DNA of 64,000 nucleotides from Formicarius rufipectus (lineage: Eukaryota; Chordata; Aves; Passeriformes; Formicariidae): contig VXAU01003749.1 of the NCBI GenBank assembly GCA_013399695.1, positions 380,695-444,694 of the forward strand, given 5' to 3'. A program made the translations under genes and the position numbers. Below, one piece after another: positions 36,236 to 47,585 of this stretch; the stretch's first letter is position 1; each line of letters starts with the position of its first letter. The notes under the pieces were generated by a model, which was given only the letters and a program-made list of their open reading frames with translations, was not told the origin of the DNA and did no database searches.

Positions 36236-36431
36236 AAAGAGGGTGGGCAGGCCCTGGCACAGGGTGGGCAGAGAAGCTGTGGCTGCCACATCCCTGGAAG
36301 TGTCCAAGGCCAGGCTGGATGGAGTTTCAGCATCCTGGTCTAGCGGAAGATGTCCCTGCCTGTGACAGGGGGTGGGAATGAGATGATCTTTAAGGTTCCT
36401 TCTGACCTAAACCATTCTATGATTCCATGAC
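36236..36431 (+). mobile_element. CR1 LINE 3' end
   Basis: GAGAAGCTGTGGCTGCCACA, TCCCTGGAAGTGTCCAAGGC, CAGGCTGGATGGAG and the terminal CTAAACCATTCTATGATTCC in plus orientation. Confidence 0.9.
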
Positions 36432-38825
36432 TTTAATATCTTGTGTATTCCAGTCTGATGAACTCTTAAAGAAACAGATCAGTGGGGTGTGTGTACAATT
36501 ATGTGAGCCCCACATGTTGTTTAAAAACATTAAACACACAAATCAACACAGACCAAAGGGAAAATATTTTCAAAGTTAATGCTCGGGTAGTCTGAAACAA
36601 CAGAGGAATCTCAACATTAAAGTCAGAGAGTTCTCCCCAGAAGCTCAGACTGCCAGGGGTCTAGATCTGTTATCATCATGTTGCCAGGGAATGTCATTTT
36701 CCATCAGTCATGGCCAGTAAATAAGAGGAACAAGGTGCATGTGAGGTTTTGTCTTTTGAATATATTTGATAGGCTCAACCCACATCTTCCAAGTCAACAA
36801 TGAAGCATAATTTGGGGGGCAGGGGGCAGAGCTTCCTTCCAGACTGAACTTTCATTGCTATGATTATTTTCTATTTGTTGGGTTTTTTCTTTATTATTTC
36901 TGTCAGTTAATTACAGAGAATAACAATCTGTTCTGAGAAACGAAGGCACTAAAGAAAGGAAGAAATGTTAACTTGAATTAAGCTTTCATTTAAATTGGAC
37001 TATCCATTTCACATCAAACCCCTACCCAGACATGCTCATTGTTCTCAAAGGAGTTCTTAAAGGGGTTATAATTAAGTTGACATAATTCAATTCAAAGTTA
37101 ACTCTCATTAGCTGTCAGGATGGTATCATTACTTGGACAGTTACTGTGCAGTAAGAGGAGCAGAAAAAGAAGCAAACAACTTCAAAACAATGGCCCATGG
37201 GATGTTTTTGCACAGGGAACTTGTGGAGAAATCAGGCTGGATGTGCTTCTAACCCTGTGATGTGCTGTTTGATTCAGACAGACTGGGGGCTGAGAAAGGG
37301 CTTCGAGGTTATTGGCTCTGCCCATCCTTCCTCACTGTGCATCCACTGCCCTTGGCACTGATCACCCCTTTCTCTCAGCTCTCTAAAAAGCTCTGCAACG
37401 CACTCATAAAGGAAATCTTCTACATGATACAATAATTTCTAATCTAGCTACATCCAAAGTTCATACAATCTCTATCAGTATACCTAGTGCCCATCAAAAC
37501 TTCCACAAATGGATTAGTCAACACTTTTTCAGTCTTAAGTACATGTTCAGAGACTTTTCCTGAGGAGACTTTATATTGGAGTATCACTAGAAGCTCTAAG
37601 GTTGACTGGATGCAGTTTACTGTCCTTTGAAATAAAACCTTGTTCAGACTGGCCTGTCTACATTGAAGTAATTAATTATTTTTCTTTAAAGTCATTTCAT
37701 CTTTTCATAAAAGTTATTTTTAAGTTCACTTATTTGTCATCATGGATTATGTTACATAAGCTCCAGAGGAGCAGAATTAATTCTGGTAAGCTGGATCAGT
37801 TTAAGCACATGTGGGTCAAGTTGCAACTTCTCAATTTTTAGCAAACAGAGAGCAGTTGCATACAGCAATTCCTCATGAGTAGAGGTCATGACCCTTGGCA
37901 CCTGCAAAGTCCTCTCTGATCTGTGTTCACCTTTGAACACTTCCTTTTTTTTTTTTTTTTTTAAATACACAGAGAATGGAAAGAGAGAACTTTTAGTGCA
38001 ATTTGTGCAGGGGTCCCTGCAGGGTTTGCCTGCAGCCTCAGTCTATTGGTATTGCACCCTGTTGCTGGTTAATTGGTTTTAGATTTATTTGACCATCTAT
38101 TTTTATGACTATTTTGGTCTCCTTTTTTAAAAATCCACCACCACACATTCATTACACACAGGTGACAGCTGATACAAAAGGAGGAACACACTGAAACCTT
38201 TGCCCTGTTTCCCTGAGATGTTTTTTTTCACAATCCTCCTCCTCACCCCCCTTTTAAGATCTCAGCTTTGGTCCTACTCATGTTCACAATGCAGTGTGCA
38301 GATATCCTACGAGAAAGTCAACAAAGGAAAAGCTCCAGAGTTTTAGATCCTTCAGACTTTTCATGGCCTTTCAGACATCCTCCAGGTCATTCCACTGACA
38401 CCATGTAGCTACTAAGAGAAAGAATTGTCTGAAAGGCTGTACAAAAAGCACCAGAAAGAATCAGAAAGTAAAAGTGACTCATAGTCGACAGAAAAAAACC
38501 TTCAAGCTGTGGTATGGGGAGCAAGCATTTCCCTGTTTATTCCAACTTAGTCTTCTTTCCCTTCCTAGACCCTTCCTGTATTTCCATTGATAAATATTCC
38601 TTTGGGATCTACAGTAGTAACACTGTAGTTACCACAGGCTTTTCACAGCAATGCAGAAAAATATTCATCACCCAGGACAAAAACTTTAGCCTAGAGAAGT
38701 GGCAAAGACAAAACAAAACCATGGAGGGTCCTATCATAAGCCTGAGGAATTCTGTTTGCAGGTTCTATGCTTTGGGAAGCTGTTGAGCTCAGACAGTGCC
38801 CTCCAAACACCAGCACTGCCATCCA

Positions 38826-39490
38826 TGACAATCACAGAAACCCAGAAGCGTTTGGGTTGGAGGGGACCTCAAAGATCACCTGAGTCCAACCCCCTGCCAT
38901 GGGCAGGGACACCTTCCACCAGCCCAGGCTGCTCCAAGCCTCATCCAACCTGGCCTTGGACACCCCCAGGGATGGGGCAGCCACAGCTTCTCTGCCCAAC
39001 CTGTGCCAGGGCCTGCCCACCCTCACAGGGAACAGTTTCTTCCTAATATCTAATCTAAGCCTACTTTCTGGCAGATGGAAGCCATTCCCCCTTGTCCTGT
39101 CCCTCCAGCCCCTGGAAATAGTCTCTCTCCATCTTTCTTGCAGCTCCTTCAGGTCCTGCAAGGCCACAGTGAGGTCCCCCCAAAAGCTTCTCTTCTCCAG
39201 GCTGGACAATCCCAGCTCTGCCAGCCTTTCCTCCCAGCAGAGCTGCTCCATCCTCTGCCCATCCTGGTGCCTCCTCTGGCCTCTCTCCAGCAGCTCCATG
39301 TCCTTGCTGTGCTGTTCCCCAGGGCTGGGGCAGCTCTGCAGGTGGGGTCTCACCTGGGCAGGGGGGCAGAGGGGCAGAATCACCTCCCTCAGCCTGCTGC
39401 CCACTCTGCTTTTGGTGCAGCCCAGGTTCACACCTCTGATGGTCAATCTGCCATCATCAACCTGGTGATCTACCACCCAGACATGTAGGA
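38826..39490 (-). mobile_element. CR1 LINE 3' fragment (about 660 bp)
   Basis: Longest well-preserved CR1 piece here. It starts ACAATCACAGAAACCCAGAA, then CCAACCCCCTGCCATGGGCA, GGCCTTGGACACCCCCAGGG, CTTCTCCAGGCTGGACAATC and CAGGTGGGGTCTCACCTGGG. A 261-codon open frame on the minus strand covers it, but this is CR1 3'-region sequence plus flank and not a gene. Confidence 0.93.
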
Positions 39491-40289
39491 GCAGCAAGAT
39501 ATCCCACGGTGATGTTGAGTGCTCTTCCACGCAGAAAGAACTTCCATGCTGGTGGCAACAGGCTGAAGTTCTGCAAAGCTTTTTTTTTTTTAGAAAGTAT
39601 CCCTCATCATAATGCACTAGACACTTGCTTTCACATTTCTACATCATTAGACACACGAGTGAAGAATTAGCAGGCTTGTAAATCTGTAAAGCAAATTAAA
39701 TGCATCTAATTTTGCAGCTCTAGGGATCTGTGCATTACTCTGCTCATACTGGCACAGGCTGTGATGATACCAAGTTGAGTGGGGAAAAAAAATCAGCTTG
39801 AAGATCCCATATAGAGATTAAATATGATGGGACTCTTCTCACTTTCCTGCCTATTTTCAGAGCTAAGGTGCTATAATACTGCAGGCATCACATCTCACAG
39901 TACAGGTAAGGCAGATTTCACAGGCCCCAGTAATATCTTTTAATAGAACAACTAGTACAGCTGGAAATAAATATGCAAGATTGGAGGCACATTATCCCTT
40001 CATCACATCTGAAATAGAAGCAGCAAACTTCAAAGCTCATGCAAGTGGAGAACAATTGTTCAGAGTTTAGATATGTTAATCAGGCCATTTTATAGAGAAG
40101 ATGGAATACACAAGAGATATAACCAAGGAATGATAAAGAAGTTGCCTTGTACAGCAAGAAAAAGAAACACATTCAGAGGGGGAGGGAGATCATGTGCAAA
40201 GCCTCTGCACCCCACAAAACATCATCACCACAACAATGGCGATGCTAAAAGTTGACGCCCAAAAAAGCACCACGTTTCCTTCTAAGGTA

Positions 40290-40645
40290 GGTGGGACCAG
40301 TTACCCCCTCCCCGAGGAGAACGCCGAACTCACCGCGCTGACTCCCGCAATTAGCGGAGAGTTGTCACTTCGGGAGACAACTGGGGTCGCTCCGGACAAA
40401 CCCCGCCCTCGGTAAGCAGTGTGGCACGGGGGCCACGCGCCAATTAGCGGGGTAATTAGCAGCGAGGAGCCCTGGCTTGCTCCGAGCTGTACCTTTCGCG
40501 AGGGGCTCCACCGTGATGATGTCGCTGCTGTTGCCCCTGCCCGCGGCGGTCACTGCCACCACCCAGACGCTGTACTGGCGATTCCGGCTCAGGTTGGGGA
40601 TTCTGTAGGAAAATGAGTCGGGAGAGGCTTCAAACTCGCTGATTA
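40290..40645. other. CpG-rich patch over the second FN4 exon
   Basis: About thirty CpG dinucleotides occur in roughly 330 bp covering the exon and 200 bp of the intron after it, against a CpG-poor background on both sides. Three AATTAGC motifs lie in the intronic part (40349, 40442, 40454), two of them as AATTAGCGG. It may be an intragenic CpG island or regulatory element, or just a GC-rich exon neighbourhood. No core promoter element is evident. Confidence 0.45.
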
Positions 40646-40646
40646 C
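40493..40646 (-). CDS. DSCAM: DSCAM exon: FN4 domain, second half
   Basis: 154-nt exon beginning exactly at a codon (V-I-S-E-F-E-A) and ending one base into the next codon. It carries the C-terminal half of FN4: YRIPNLSRNRQYSVWVVAV, then the G-x-G-NSS turn (a possible N-glycosylation site at NSS) and the final strand IITVEPLAK. Acceptor is CACCACAG and donor is AAAG|GTACAG, a usable but not ideal donor. It lies inside an unusually CpG-rich patch (see separate entry), while neighbouring intron is CpG-poor. With the previous exon it makes a 282-nt phase 1-1 module. Confidence 0.97.
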
Positions 40647-43600
40647 CTGTGGTGGGAGAGACAAATGTTTCCAGACTAAAATAAACAGCATCTGGACAAA
40701 GCTCAGCTGAGCTGAGCGCTACAAAGCCCTTTCCTTAGGGGGGTTCTCTGAATGGGTATCAATCGCTCCAAAGAGGTGAGAGATGGCTATAAACAGAGCA
40801 GGCATTGTGACTTGTTGCAAGACATTTAAGTTCAGGGAATTTGGGCCTATTTCCCGTTTACAGATTGCTTTTATTCAGATTAGGGCTTTTATGTGCCTGT
40901 TTATTTTTACAGGGTCGGATAAACAATTGAAGGGAACATACCTGACTGAATTTTACCATCAGTAGTTCTGACAAACTGATCTGTCTGTACACGGAGGATC
41001 TTTCTCAACAGAGGATCCAGTCCTGCATCTGCTGTGAAATCTGGAGTTCACTCCTTGAGATATGTGTACTAGAACTTTCAGTATTCCTTATTCCTGACTT
41101 CGGTGGCTTATTCCTTCAGTGGTGGAGCGAACCAAGAAATAAAAACTCTGCTCGTTAACACACTGTTCAAAGCTGCCCCCAAGTCTGGTTTTGCACAATC
41201 ACAGAATTACTTCCATTCAAAGTCTCCCAGCTGAAGGTCATCTCAGCCAGTCGGCTGCATTAGCAGGGAAGGACAAGTGCTGGAAGAAATGCCAGCTCAG
41301 CCTATTGTCACACTGTCACTCAAGCTGACCAGCTGCTCTGCAGTACCTGCTCATCTGTGAGAGACTCTGCAGCCTCCTTGGAGCAACCTGTGCAGGGAAA
41401 GGCGTGCAGGAATGTATAGATTCCCCCAGGGAACGTGGCTTTGTGCACCTCAGCACATCCTCCATGGGAAGCTTCGTGGAGGAGAAGGGAAACCTCAACC
41501 CCGAATGGTGTTACGAGGCTCAATAAAACCACTTTTATTGCTGATATGGGCTTGGTGATGCTTGTATGTAAAAATAGAGGGGTAATGAAGCATTACAATG
41601 AATAATACTCACTTCCCTGTGCAATGCTGAGCATGGTAACAGCTAACTAACAGCAGGCTAAAAATAATTGGAACGTTAATGACGTAGAAAAGACGATTTT
41701 ACGAGGAATCAGCATTAAAAATAATGCATTGGTGTAATCTAAACTTGGGTCAGACTGACAGAAAGTGTGCAATGAATCTCTTTGATATACAAATAATCTG
41801 CTTGTGGTAAAGGCCAATTCTGTCTGATTAGCATTTCAAAAGGCACATTGAGCTGAAAACATTGGAATATGTAGTCCTTCAAAGTGAACAAGGCATGTTT
41901 CCGAGGTACCATTAAACACCTCTGCAGTGTGAGCTGGGAGGCAGTTTCAGCTCCTGAAGGGGTCACTGCACTTCCCTGTTCTTGAGCTGCCATCTCCTAC
42001 AGCCAGGGGAAGAGGGACTTCATCTCATCTCACCTCACTTTGGAAACCCAGAGTGCAGACACCTCTACCTGAGCCAGGCACCTCGACTCCCCGCAGGGAC
42101 CATGCAAAGGCTTCTCCAAGAACACACCCTGCTTCTTCCACAGATACTAACTTTTCTGGGGAGACTGGTTTGCTCCAGCCGTGTCACCCAGGCTCAGCAC
42201 AAGCCCAGATGGACACCTTGCCTTATCTTCTAGCCAATCTTGTTGCCCCTTTCCTTGTGCAATTTAGGAACCACTGGCCTGGGTTCCCACTTCTGATGTG
42301 AAGAGGTCAGTGCAACCAAACACTCGTATTATTGTGTGAAATATTGCAGCAGGTTTTGAGAACCATCTGCCTTGACACTGACACAGGAATAGTGGACAAA
42401 CAGGTTGGATCTTTGTGAGGTCACACATAAAAATTAATGCATTGATCATGGCACAGGAGGCTTGAATTTTAATATTCATGAGGCAGCATTTCCTAGGGTT
42501 AATTTGGAAGTCAAACAGGCCAGGCTGTCAGTGGCACTTTGGCTCCTCTCATTAATGCAGTAATCTAGCACAGGTTACTTGTGAACCACCTATTGACACA
42601 CAACATGGATACAGCATTTAGGAGCAGCTAAACATCACAGACCTCCTTATTGCTCACTTTCATTCCAGCAGAGCAGTTAAATTTACACTGTTTTCCCCAT
42701 GACTCCTGTGGTTTATGAAAGGGATGTGTGGCTGCCTTTAGAAGCCACTCCTAATATTGCCAATCTCCTGCATGAAATGCCTCACTGTCCCAGTCCCCTC
42801 TGCCATGGCAAAACTGTCTCAAAACAGAGGAATCTCTCTCCCTGGAACTCCAAAGATGGAAGAATCACGGAATTAGCTGCTCCAGTGCTTTTAAAATGCC
42901 TTGTCTTCAATCCCTTTCTTTTACCCATACAGAGCCAGCACTACTCACACATTTGCATCTGTAGCTATTCCAAATGTAAAATCAGTCATTTTCAGAATTA
43001 ACTTATTAATTGAATCTGGCACAGGTAGCTCCACTAAATTAATGGCTCTCATTTTCTTAAAACAAACTGCTAGAGCAGAAGAGTTTGGTTTCTAACTGGT
43101 TAACATGCATCTTCTGTTTCCTCAGCTCACGTTCCCTTTTAAACACTTGGGGTTGCTTCAGTGACAAAGAATCGATTTTACTTTAAACTTTTGCCTGTCA
43201 TTTCAATTAGACTAACATGTCAGAGACTTTGATTACACAAGAAGAAAAAAAGGCAGCTTTGTCAGCAAAGGGAAGATTAAACAATTGAAATTAGAAATAT
43301 TTTAAAGGAATGTCACCTTGTCACATTTTGGTCTGGGCATGTGCCAGTATAAAACACATACTGCTGTTCTGTCTTAGAGCTGTAACATGCTTGCTCAAGG
43401 GATTTCTTTTTCTAATTGCTATTTTTCTTCAGCTTATTGATGATGGGTTAATTTTCCTTCTGTCTTTAGCTCACTGTCTTAAGGACAGACATAGATCGGT
43501 ATCTAAAAAGTCAGCAAGTGCTGGGAAGAATAAAATGAAATCCAAGTCCTTTTCCAGGATGCAGTGAATCTGCTTCCCAAACCAGGCAAGAGATGCTGAG

Positions 43601-44289
43601 GAACAGCCACTGCAGGGAACATGAATTTCCTTTGATGCAACTTCAGCTCTCTTGCTGTGCATTCCTTCCCACACTTTGAAGCAGGATGCCACCTCCTGGC
43701 ATTCCTGACTCCTTGAAAGCACAATAATGTGCATAGACTCTGATCCTTCTGGCTTTTATTTCTGTTGGTTCTTTTATTTGTTGGTTTGTTGTTTTTTTTT
43801 TTAAACTCAGCCTGGGAAAAATTCAAAAGGGCACTTTAGGAAAAATGAAAATAAAAAATAAAAAAATAAAACCAAACCCAAACCATTTCTAACAGTTTTC
43901 CAGGCAATCAGGGAGTTTCCCAAGCAGGGTATTAAGCCAACAGATACCACCTACTGTATACTGGAAGGTTATTTAGTGAGGGTCAGCCTGCACCTTGCAT
44001 ACGAGTGCTTCTACACAGCTTGTGATGTGAGAGAGGTGCACTGCAGATCTGTGTCTCCTCAGCCTCTGCAAGCTGCAGGAAACTTGAAGGTGAACTCAGA
44101 AAGCCACATGGAGACTTTAAGGACATGAGTGAAAAGCAAAAATTATCCCAGGTTTGTGGTGTGTGTTGTGAAGTGAAAGCATGTACAAGTTGATTAACTG
44201 TGTATTTGCTGCCCCAAATCAAAAATACATTTGTGTACTGCCTAGAGTGGCACGTGTGCTTTCACTATGAATTTAGGGAGAAAATATGC

Positions 44290-45130
44290 TCATAACATCA
44301 TCTGAAAACAGAGCTGGAAGAACCCTGAGAGTTCACCTAAGTCTATCTTTCTTCTTTAAACCAGGTTCAGCTGTATCTGCTCAATTCCAAACAGATGTTT
44401 TTCCAACCTGATTTTGAAGACTTAGGAGATTTTGCAACTCCCTGGGCTGCACAACCTACCCCATTGCTTCAATGAGCTTATGGTTAGAAATCTTTTCTTG
44501 TACCCAGCTCGAGTTTCCTGCTGCAGTTTAAGCCCACAGCTTCTTTTCCAGCCTCTTAAGAACACAGGGAATAGATTATTACCTTGATCTTTGGACCAGT
44601 CTTTAATCTACATGAAGTTTTATCATCCCTTTCCCCACGAGTACCATTATCTTTTTACAACCAAATAACCATGATGCTTTCAACATTGTCCAGAAATCAC
44701 ATTTTCTCTGGATGTTCCTCTAACAATATCTGCTGTTATCCTTCAGAGTGTCAAATGATGGTCCATAGTTTTCTCAAACACAGTTTCTAAAGCTGTATTC
44801 AACAGTTCCAGGGTTTCTCATCTGGCTTTTCACAATAGGATCATAAGGGCAGCTAATGTTCACCTTGGGATGCACAATAACCCCTAAATACTCTTCTGAA
44901 GAACCAAGACAATTGTTCTCTACCTGGTGCTTCAGTAGTTGATTAGTCATACTACCTATTTTCTTGCTAAATTTTACCTGACTTTTTCCAGACCAGTTTT
45001 CCACTTCTTCAAGACCTGCCTGAATTCTGGTTGTGTCTCCCGTGTACATACAGTCCTTCCCAGCTTTATATCTCCTGCAGATTTAATAAGCAGCCTCTCT
45101 ATTTCATTATCCAGGTCACTAATGAAACCA
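44290..45130 (-). mobile_element. Old CR1-like LINE remnant
   Basis: Diverged. Recognised by order: GAGCTGGAAGAACCCTGAGA, TTTTCCAACCTGATTTTGA, GGGAATAGATTATTACCTTG, then CAGACCTG..AATTCTGG and GCAGATTTAATAAGCAG..TCTATTTCATTATCCAGG, the reverse complement of an ancient amniote CR1/L3-type 3' region. The boundary at the high end is uncertain. Confidence 0.6.
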
Positions 45131-45633
45131 CCTCACCAAAGTGGACTCAGGAGAGACACTTATGCCTCTCTCTCCTGCCCACAACAACAAACCACTGGAT
45201 TTGTGGCCTCCCCCAGAGCAGAAATCAGTTTTACATCCGGCCTGAGTTGAATCAGTGAAATGGTGTTTGCATAGCTGAGTTTCTCTCAGCAAACATCCAT
45301 CCTCTGGGCTGATCTCCACTGCTAAAGGGGAGCCAGCCAGGCAGTGAGTTGAGCACTCCAGCCCAGTGGTCCACACTGCTTTTTAACTTGGTCTGTAGCT
45401 CAGTTTTGTAGGGCCCTCAATTGATCCTTTCAAAATAAATCTGCTTCAGCAGTGTGGACTGACCTTGGTCACCAGCACATCCTCCTGGGGTCAGGTGCTG
45501 CTCCTTGGCCCGTGTGATAAGCACTGAGTCTCATCAGTAGCTTAAGTAAGTCAGAACACAAAGATCTCCATCTTTTTGCATAACACCACCACAGAACTCT
45601 CTACTCTGCTCTACCTCAGACCTTTGCTCCTGG

Positions 45634-46155
45634 AAATCACAGAATCACCAAGGTTGGAAGAGGCCTTTGAGATCATCTACCTCAACTATCAACCCAGCAC
45701 CACCACAATCACTCCTAAAACACAACACCAAGGGCCACGTTCAGATGTCTCTTGAACACTTCCAGAGACAGTGACTCCACCACCTCCCTGGGCAACTCAT
45801 TCCAATGTCTGACCACTTTTGCAGGAGTTTGTTTGGTTTGTTTTGTTTTGTTTTTTCCTAGTCTCTAATTTGAACTTCTCCTGGTTCAACTTAAGGCCAT
45901 TTCCTCTCATCCTTTCACTTGGGACGTGGCAGAAGAGCCGGAACCCACCTCACTACAGCTTCCTTTAAGGTAGTTGTAGAGAGCAATGTGGTTCCCCCTG
46001 AGCCTCCTCTTCTCCAGACTAAACACCCCCAGCTCTCTCAGGTGCTCCTCAGAGGACATGTTTTCTAGAGCCCTCCTCAGCTCTGTTGCCCTTCTCTGGA
46101 CACCCTCCAGCACCTCAAAGTCCTTCTGAAAGTGAGGAACCCACATCTCAAGGGG
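45634..46155 (-). mobile_element. CR1 LINE 3' fragment
   Basis: AAATCACAGAATCACCAAGG, AAGGGCCACGTTCAGATGTC, CCACCTCCCTGGGCAACTCA, AACCCACCTCACTACAGCTT and GAGCCTCCTCTTCTCCAGAC match a different CR1 subfamily from the commoner one. A short GTTTT-rich stretch (about 45828-45857) interrupts it. Confidence 0.9.
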
Positions 46156-46565
46156 TAGAGCACTGTGATGTTTTATTTTAAAAATGATGTTTTATAGTCT
46201 CATGGACTCACCAGTTGCCCAGTGATGGAAGCTACAACAAGCAGTTTCCACCTGGAAGTGAACTGGGGCAATCCAAAATCAACACATTTCTGTATTTAGG
46301 GAGAATGACCTTCAAGCAGTGCATCCCTGAGCAGAGCAGACACAGCACTGCTGTGCCCTCTCAGTGAACTCCCTAAAGATGTGAAACTCTGCCTGAGGTG
46401 GTGAGCTGTGCTTTTCTTGAGGACTTCTGGCTTTTGCCTTCCTTCCTTTCACACATGAGCAGGCTGCCAGAGCTGCAAGTAACCACCAGTCCTGGGCCAC
46501 GGTCTCCAGTAAGACTCTTGGCTGCCACTTTGGTCATACAAGAGTTTCTGTTGAGGCTCATGCTT

Positions 46566-46780
46566 TGAAACACGGCATCTTCTTCCCTGTGAGGGTGGTG
46601 GGGAGCTGGGACAGGCTGCCCAGAGAGGTTTTGGATGCCCCACCTCTGGATGTGATCAAGGTCAGGTTGGATGGAGCTCTGAGCAACCTGGGCTGGTGGA
46701 AAGTGTTCCTGCCCGTGGCAGGGGGTTGGAACTGGATGGACTTTAAGGTCCCTTCCAACCCAGGCCATTCTTTGAATGTG
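46566..46780 (+). mobile_element. CR1 LINE 3' end
   Basis: TTCCCTGTGAGGGTGGTGGG, CTGGGCTGGTGGAAAGTGTT, GGCAGGGGGTTGGAACTGGA and the end CCTTCCAACCCAGGCCATTC in plus orientation. Confidence 0.93.
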
Positions 46781-47096
46781 GGAGCTGTTTTTCAGTTGGC
46801 ATTGTTGAAGGTAACTGCTGGAAGCAGAAGCTGTGCACAACACACAGTGCAGCTGCAATATAACATTTTTTATCTCTTTTTTTTTCCTCCTTTCCCCCTT
46901 TAAATGCAGAACTGAAATGTTTGAAAGTGTAAGGTGGAAATTTTGGAAAGAACACAGCTCCCTGCCTTCCCATTCCCAGGAATTATACCACTGTCTGGAC
47001 TTCCAGGTAGCCCACGTGGCCAAGGAGTCTTTTGCTTGGAAGCCACTGAGGTACACTGTGTGCCTGTCCCTTTGGAGCAGCTCCCAGGGAGTCCAT

Positions 47097-47330
47097 CAGC
47101 CTTCTGAAGCTGGGCAAGGGTCTAGAAAATGTCTTATGAGGAGCAGCTGAGGGAGCTGGAGTTTAGCCTGGAGAAGAGGAGGCTCAGTGGGGACCTCACT
47201 GCCCTCTACAACTCCCTGAAAGAGGTTGTAGTGAGGTGGGTTTAGTCTCCTCTTCCAAGTCTCAAGTGAAAGGACAAGGATTGGATTTGATGATCTTGAA
47301 GGCTTCTTCCAACCCAGTTCATTCTATGAC
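47097..47330 (+). mobile_element. CR1 LINE 3' end with internal deletion
   Basis: GAGGAGCAGCTGAGGGAGCT, GGAGAAGAGGAGGCTCAGTG, CACTGCCCTCTACAACTCC, then a jump to GGATTTGATGATCTTGAAGG and CCAACCCAGTTCATTCTATG. Confidence 0.9.
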
Positions 47331-47585
47331 AAGAAGAAATTCCCTGGAGTTGTGCCAGGGGAGGTTCAGTTTGGTTATTAGAATTTTTTTTTTTCATTGA
47401 AAGAGCAGTCAGGCCTTGGGAGGGGCTTCCCATGGAGATGGAGGAGTCCCCATCCCTGTTCAAGGGACAACTGGATGTGCACTCAGTGCTCTAGGCTGGG
47501 TGACAAGGTGGGGATTGGTCACAGGTTGGACTCGGTGGTCTGGGAGGTCTTTTCCACTCTAAATGACTCTGTGACTCTGTGACTG
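47331..47585 (+). mobile_element. CR1 LINE 3' end, second subfamily, directly adjoining
   Basis: Starts at the end of the previous CR1: AAGAAATTCCCTGGAGTTGT, GGCTTCCCATGGAGATGGAG, TCCCTGTTCAAGGGACAACT, GGTCTGGGAGGTCTTTTCCA and terminal CTCTGTGACTCTGTGACT repeats. Its tail has an 8-bp direct repeat typical of CR1 termini. Confidence 0.85.

Larger units (their letters stand above)
33435..40492 (-). other. DSCAM: DSCAM intron between FN4 and Ig10
   Basis: About 7.1 kb. It holds a plus-strand CR1 fragment (36236-36431), a longer minus-strand CR1 (38826-39490) and, next to the upstream exon, a CpG-rich patch (40290-40645). The sections 33440-36230, 36440-38820 and 39500-40280 contain no recognisable gene or repeat. 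Confidence 0.8.

Noticed and set aside
38832..39617. 261-codon minus-strand open frame, the longest uninterrupted one in the window.
   Set aside because: Nearly all of it lies in a CR1 3' fragment. The same peptide-like pattern (LDIRKKLFPVRVGRPW and similar) appears in the other CR1 copies here, so it is repeat sequence without a host gene.
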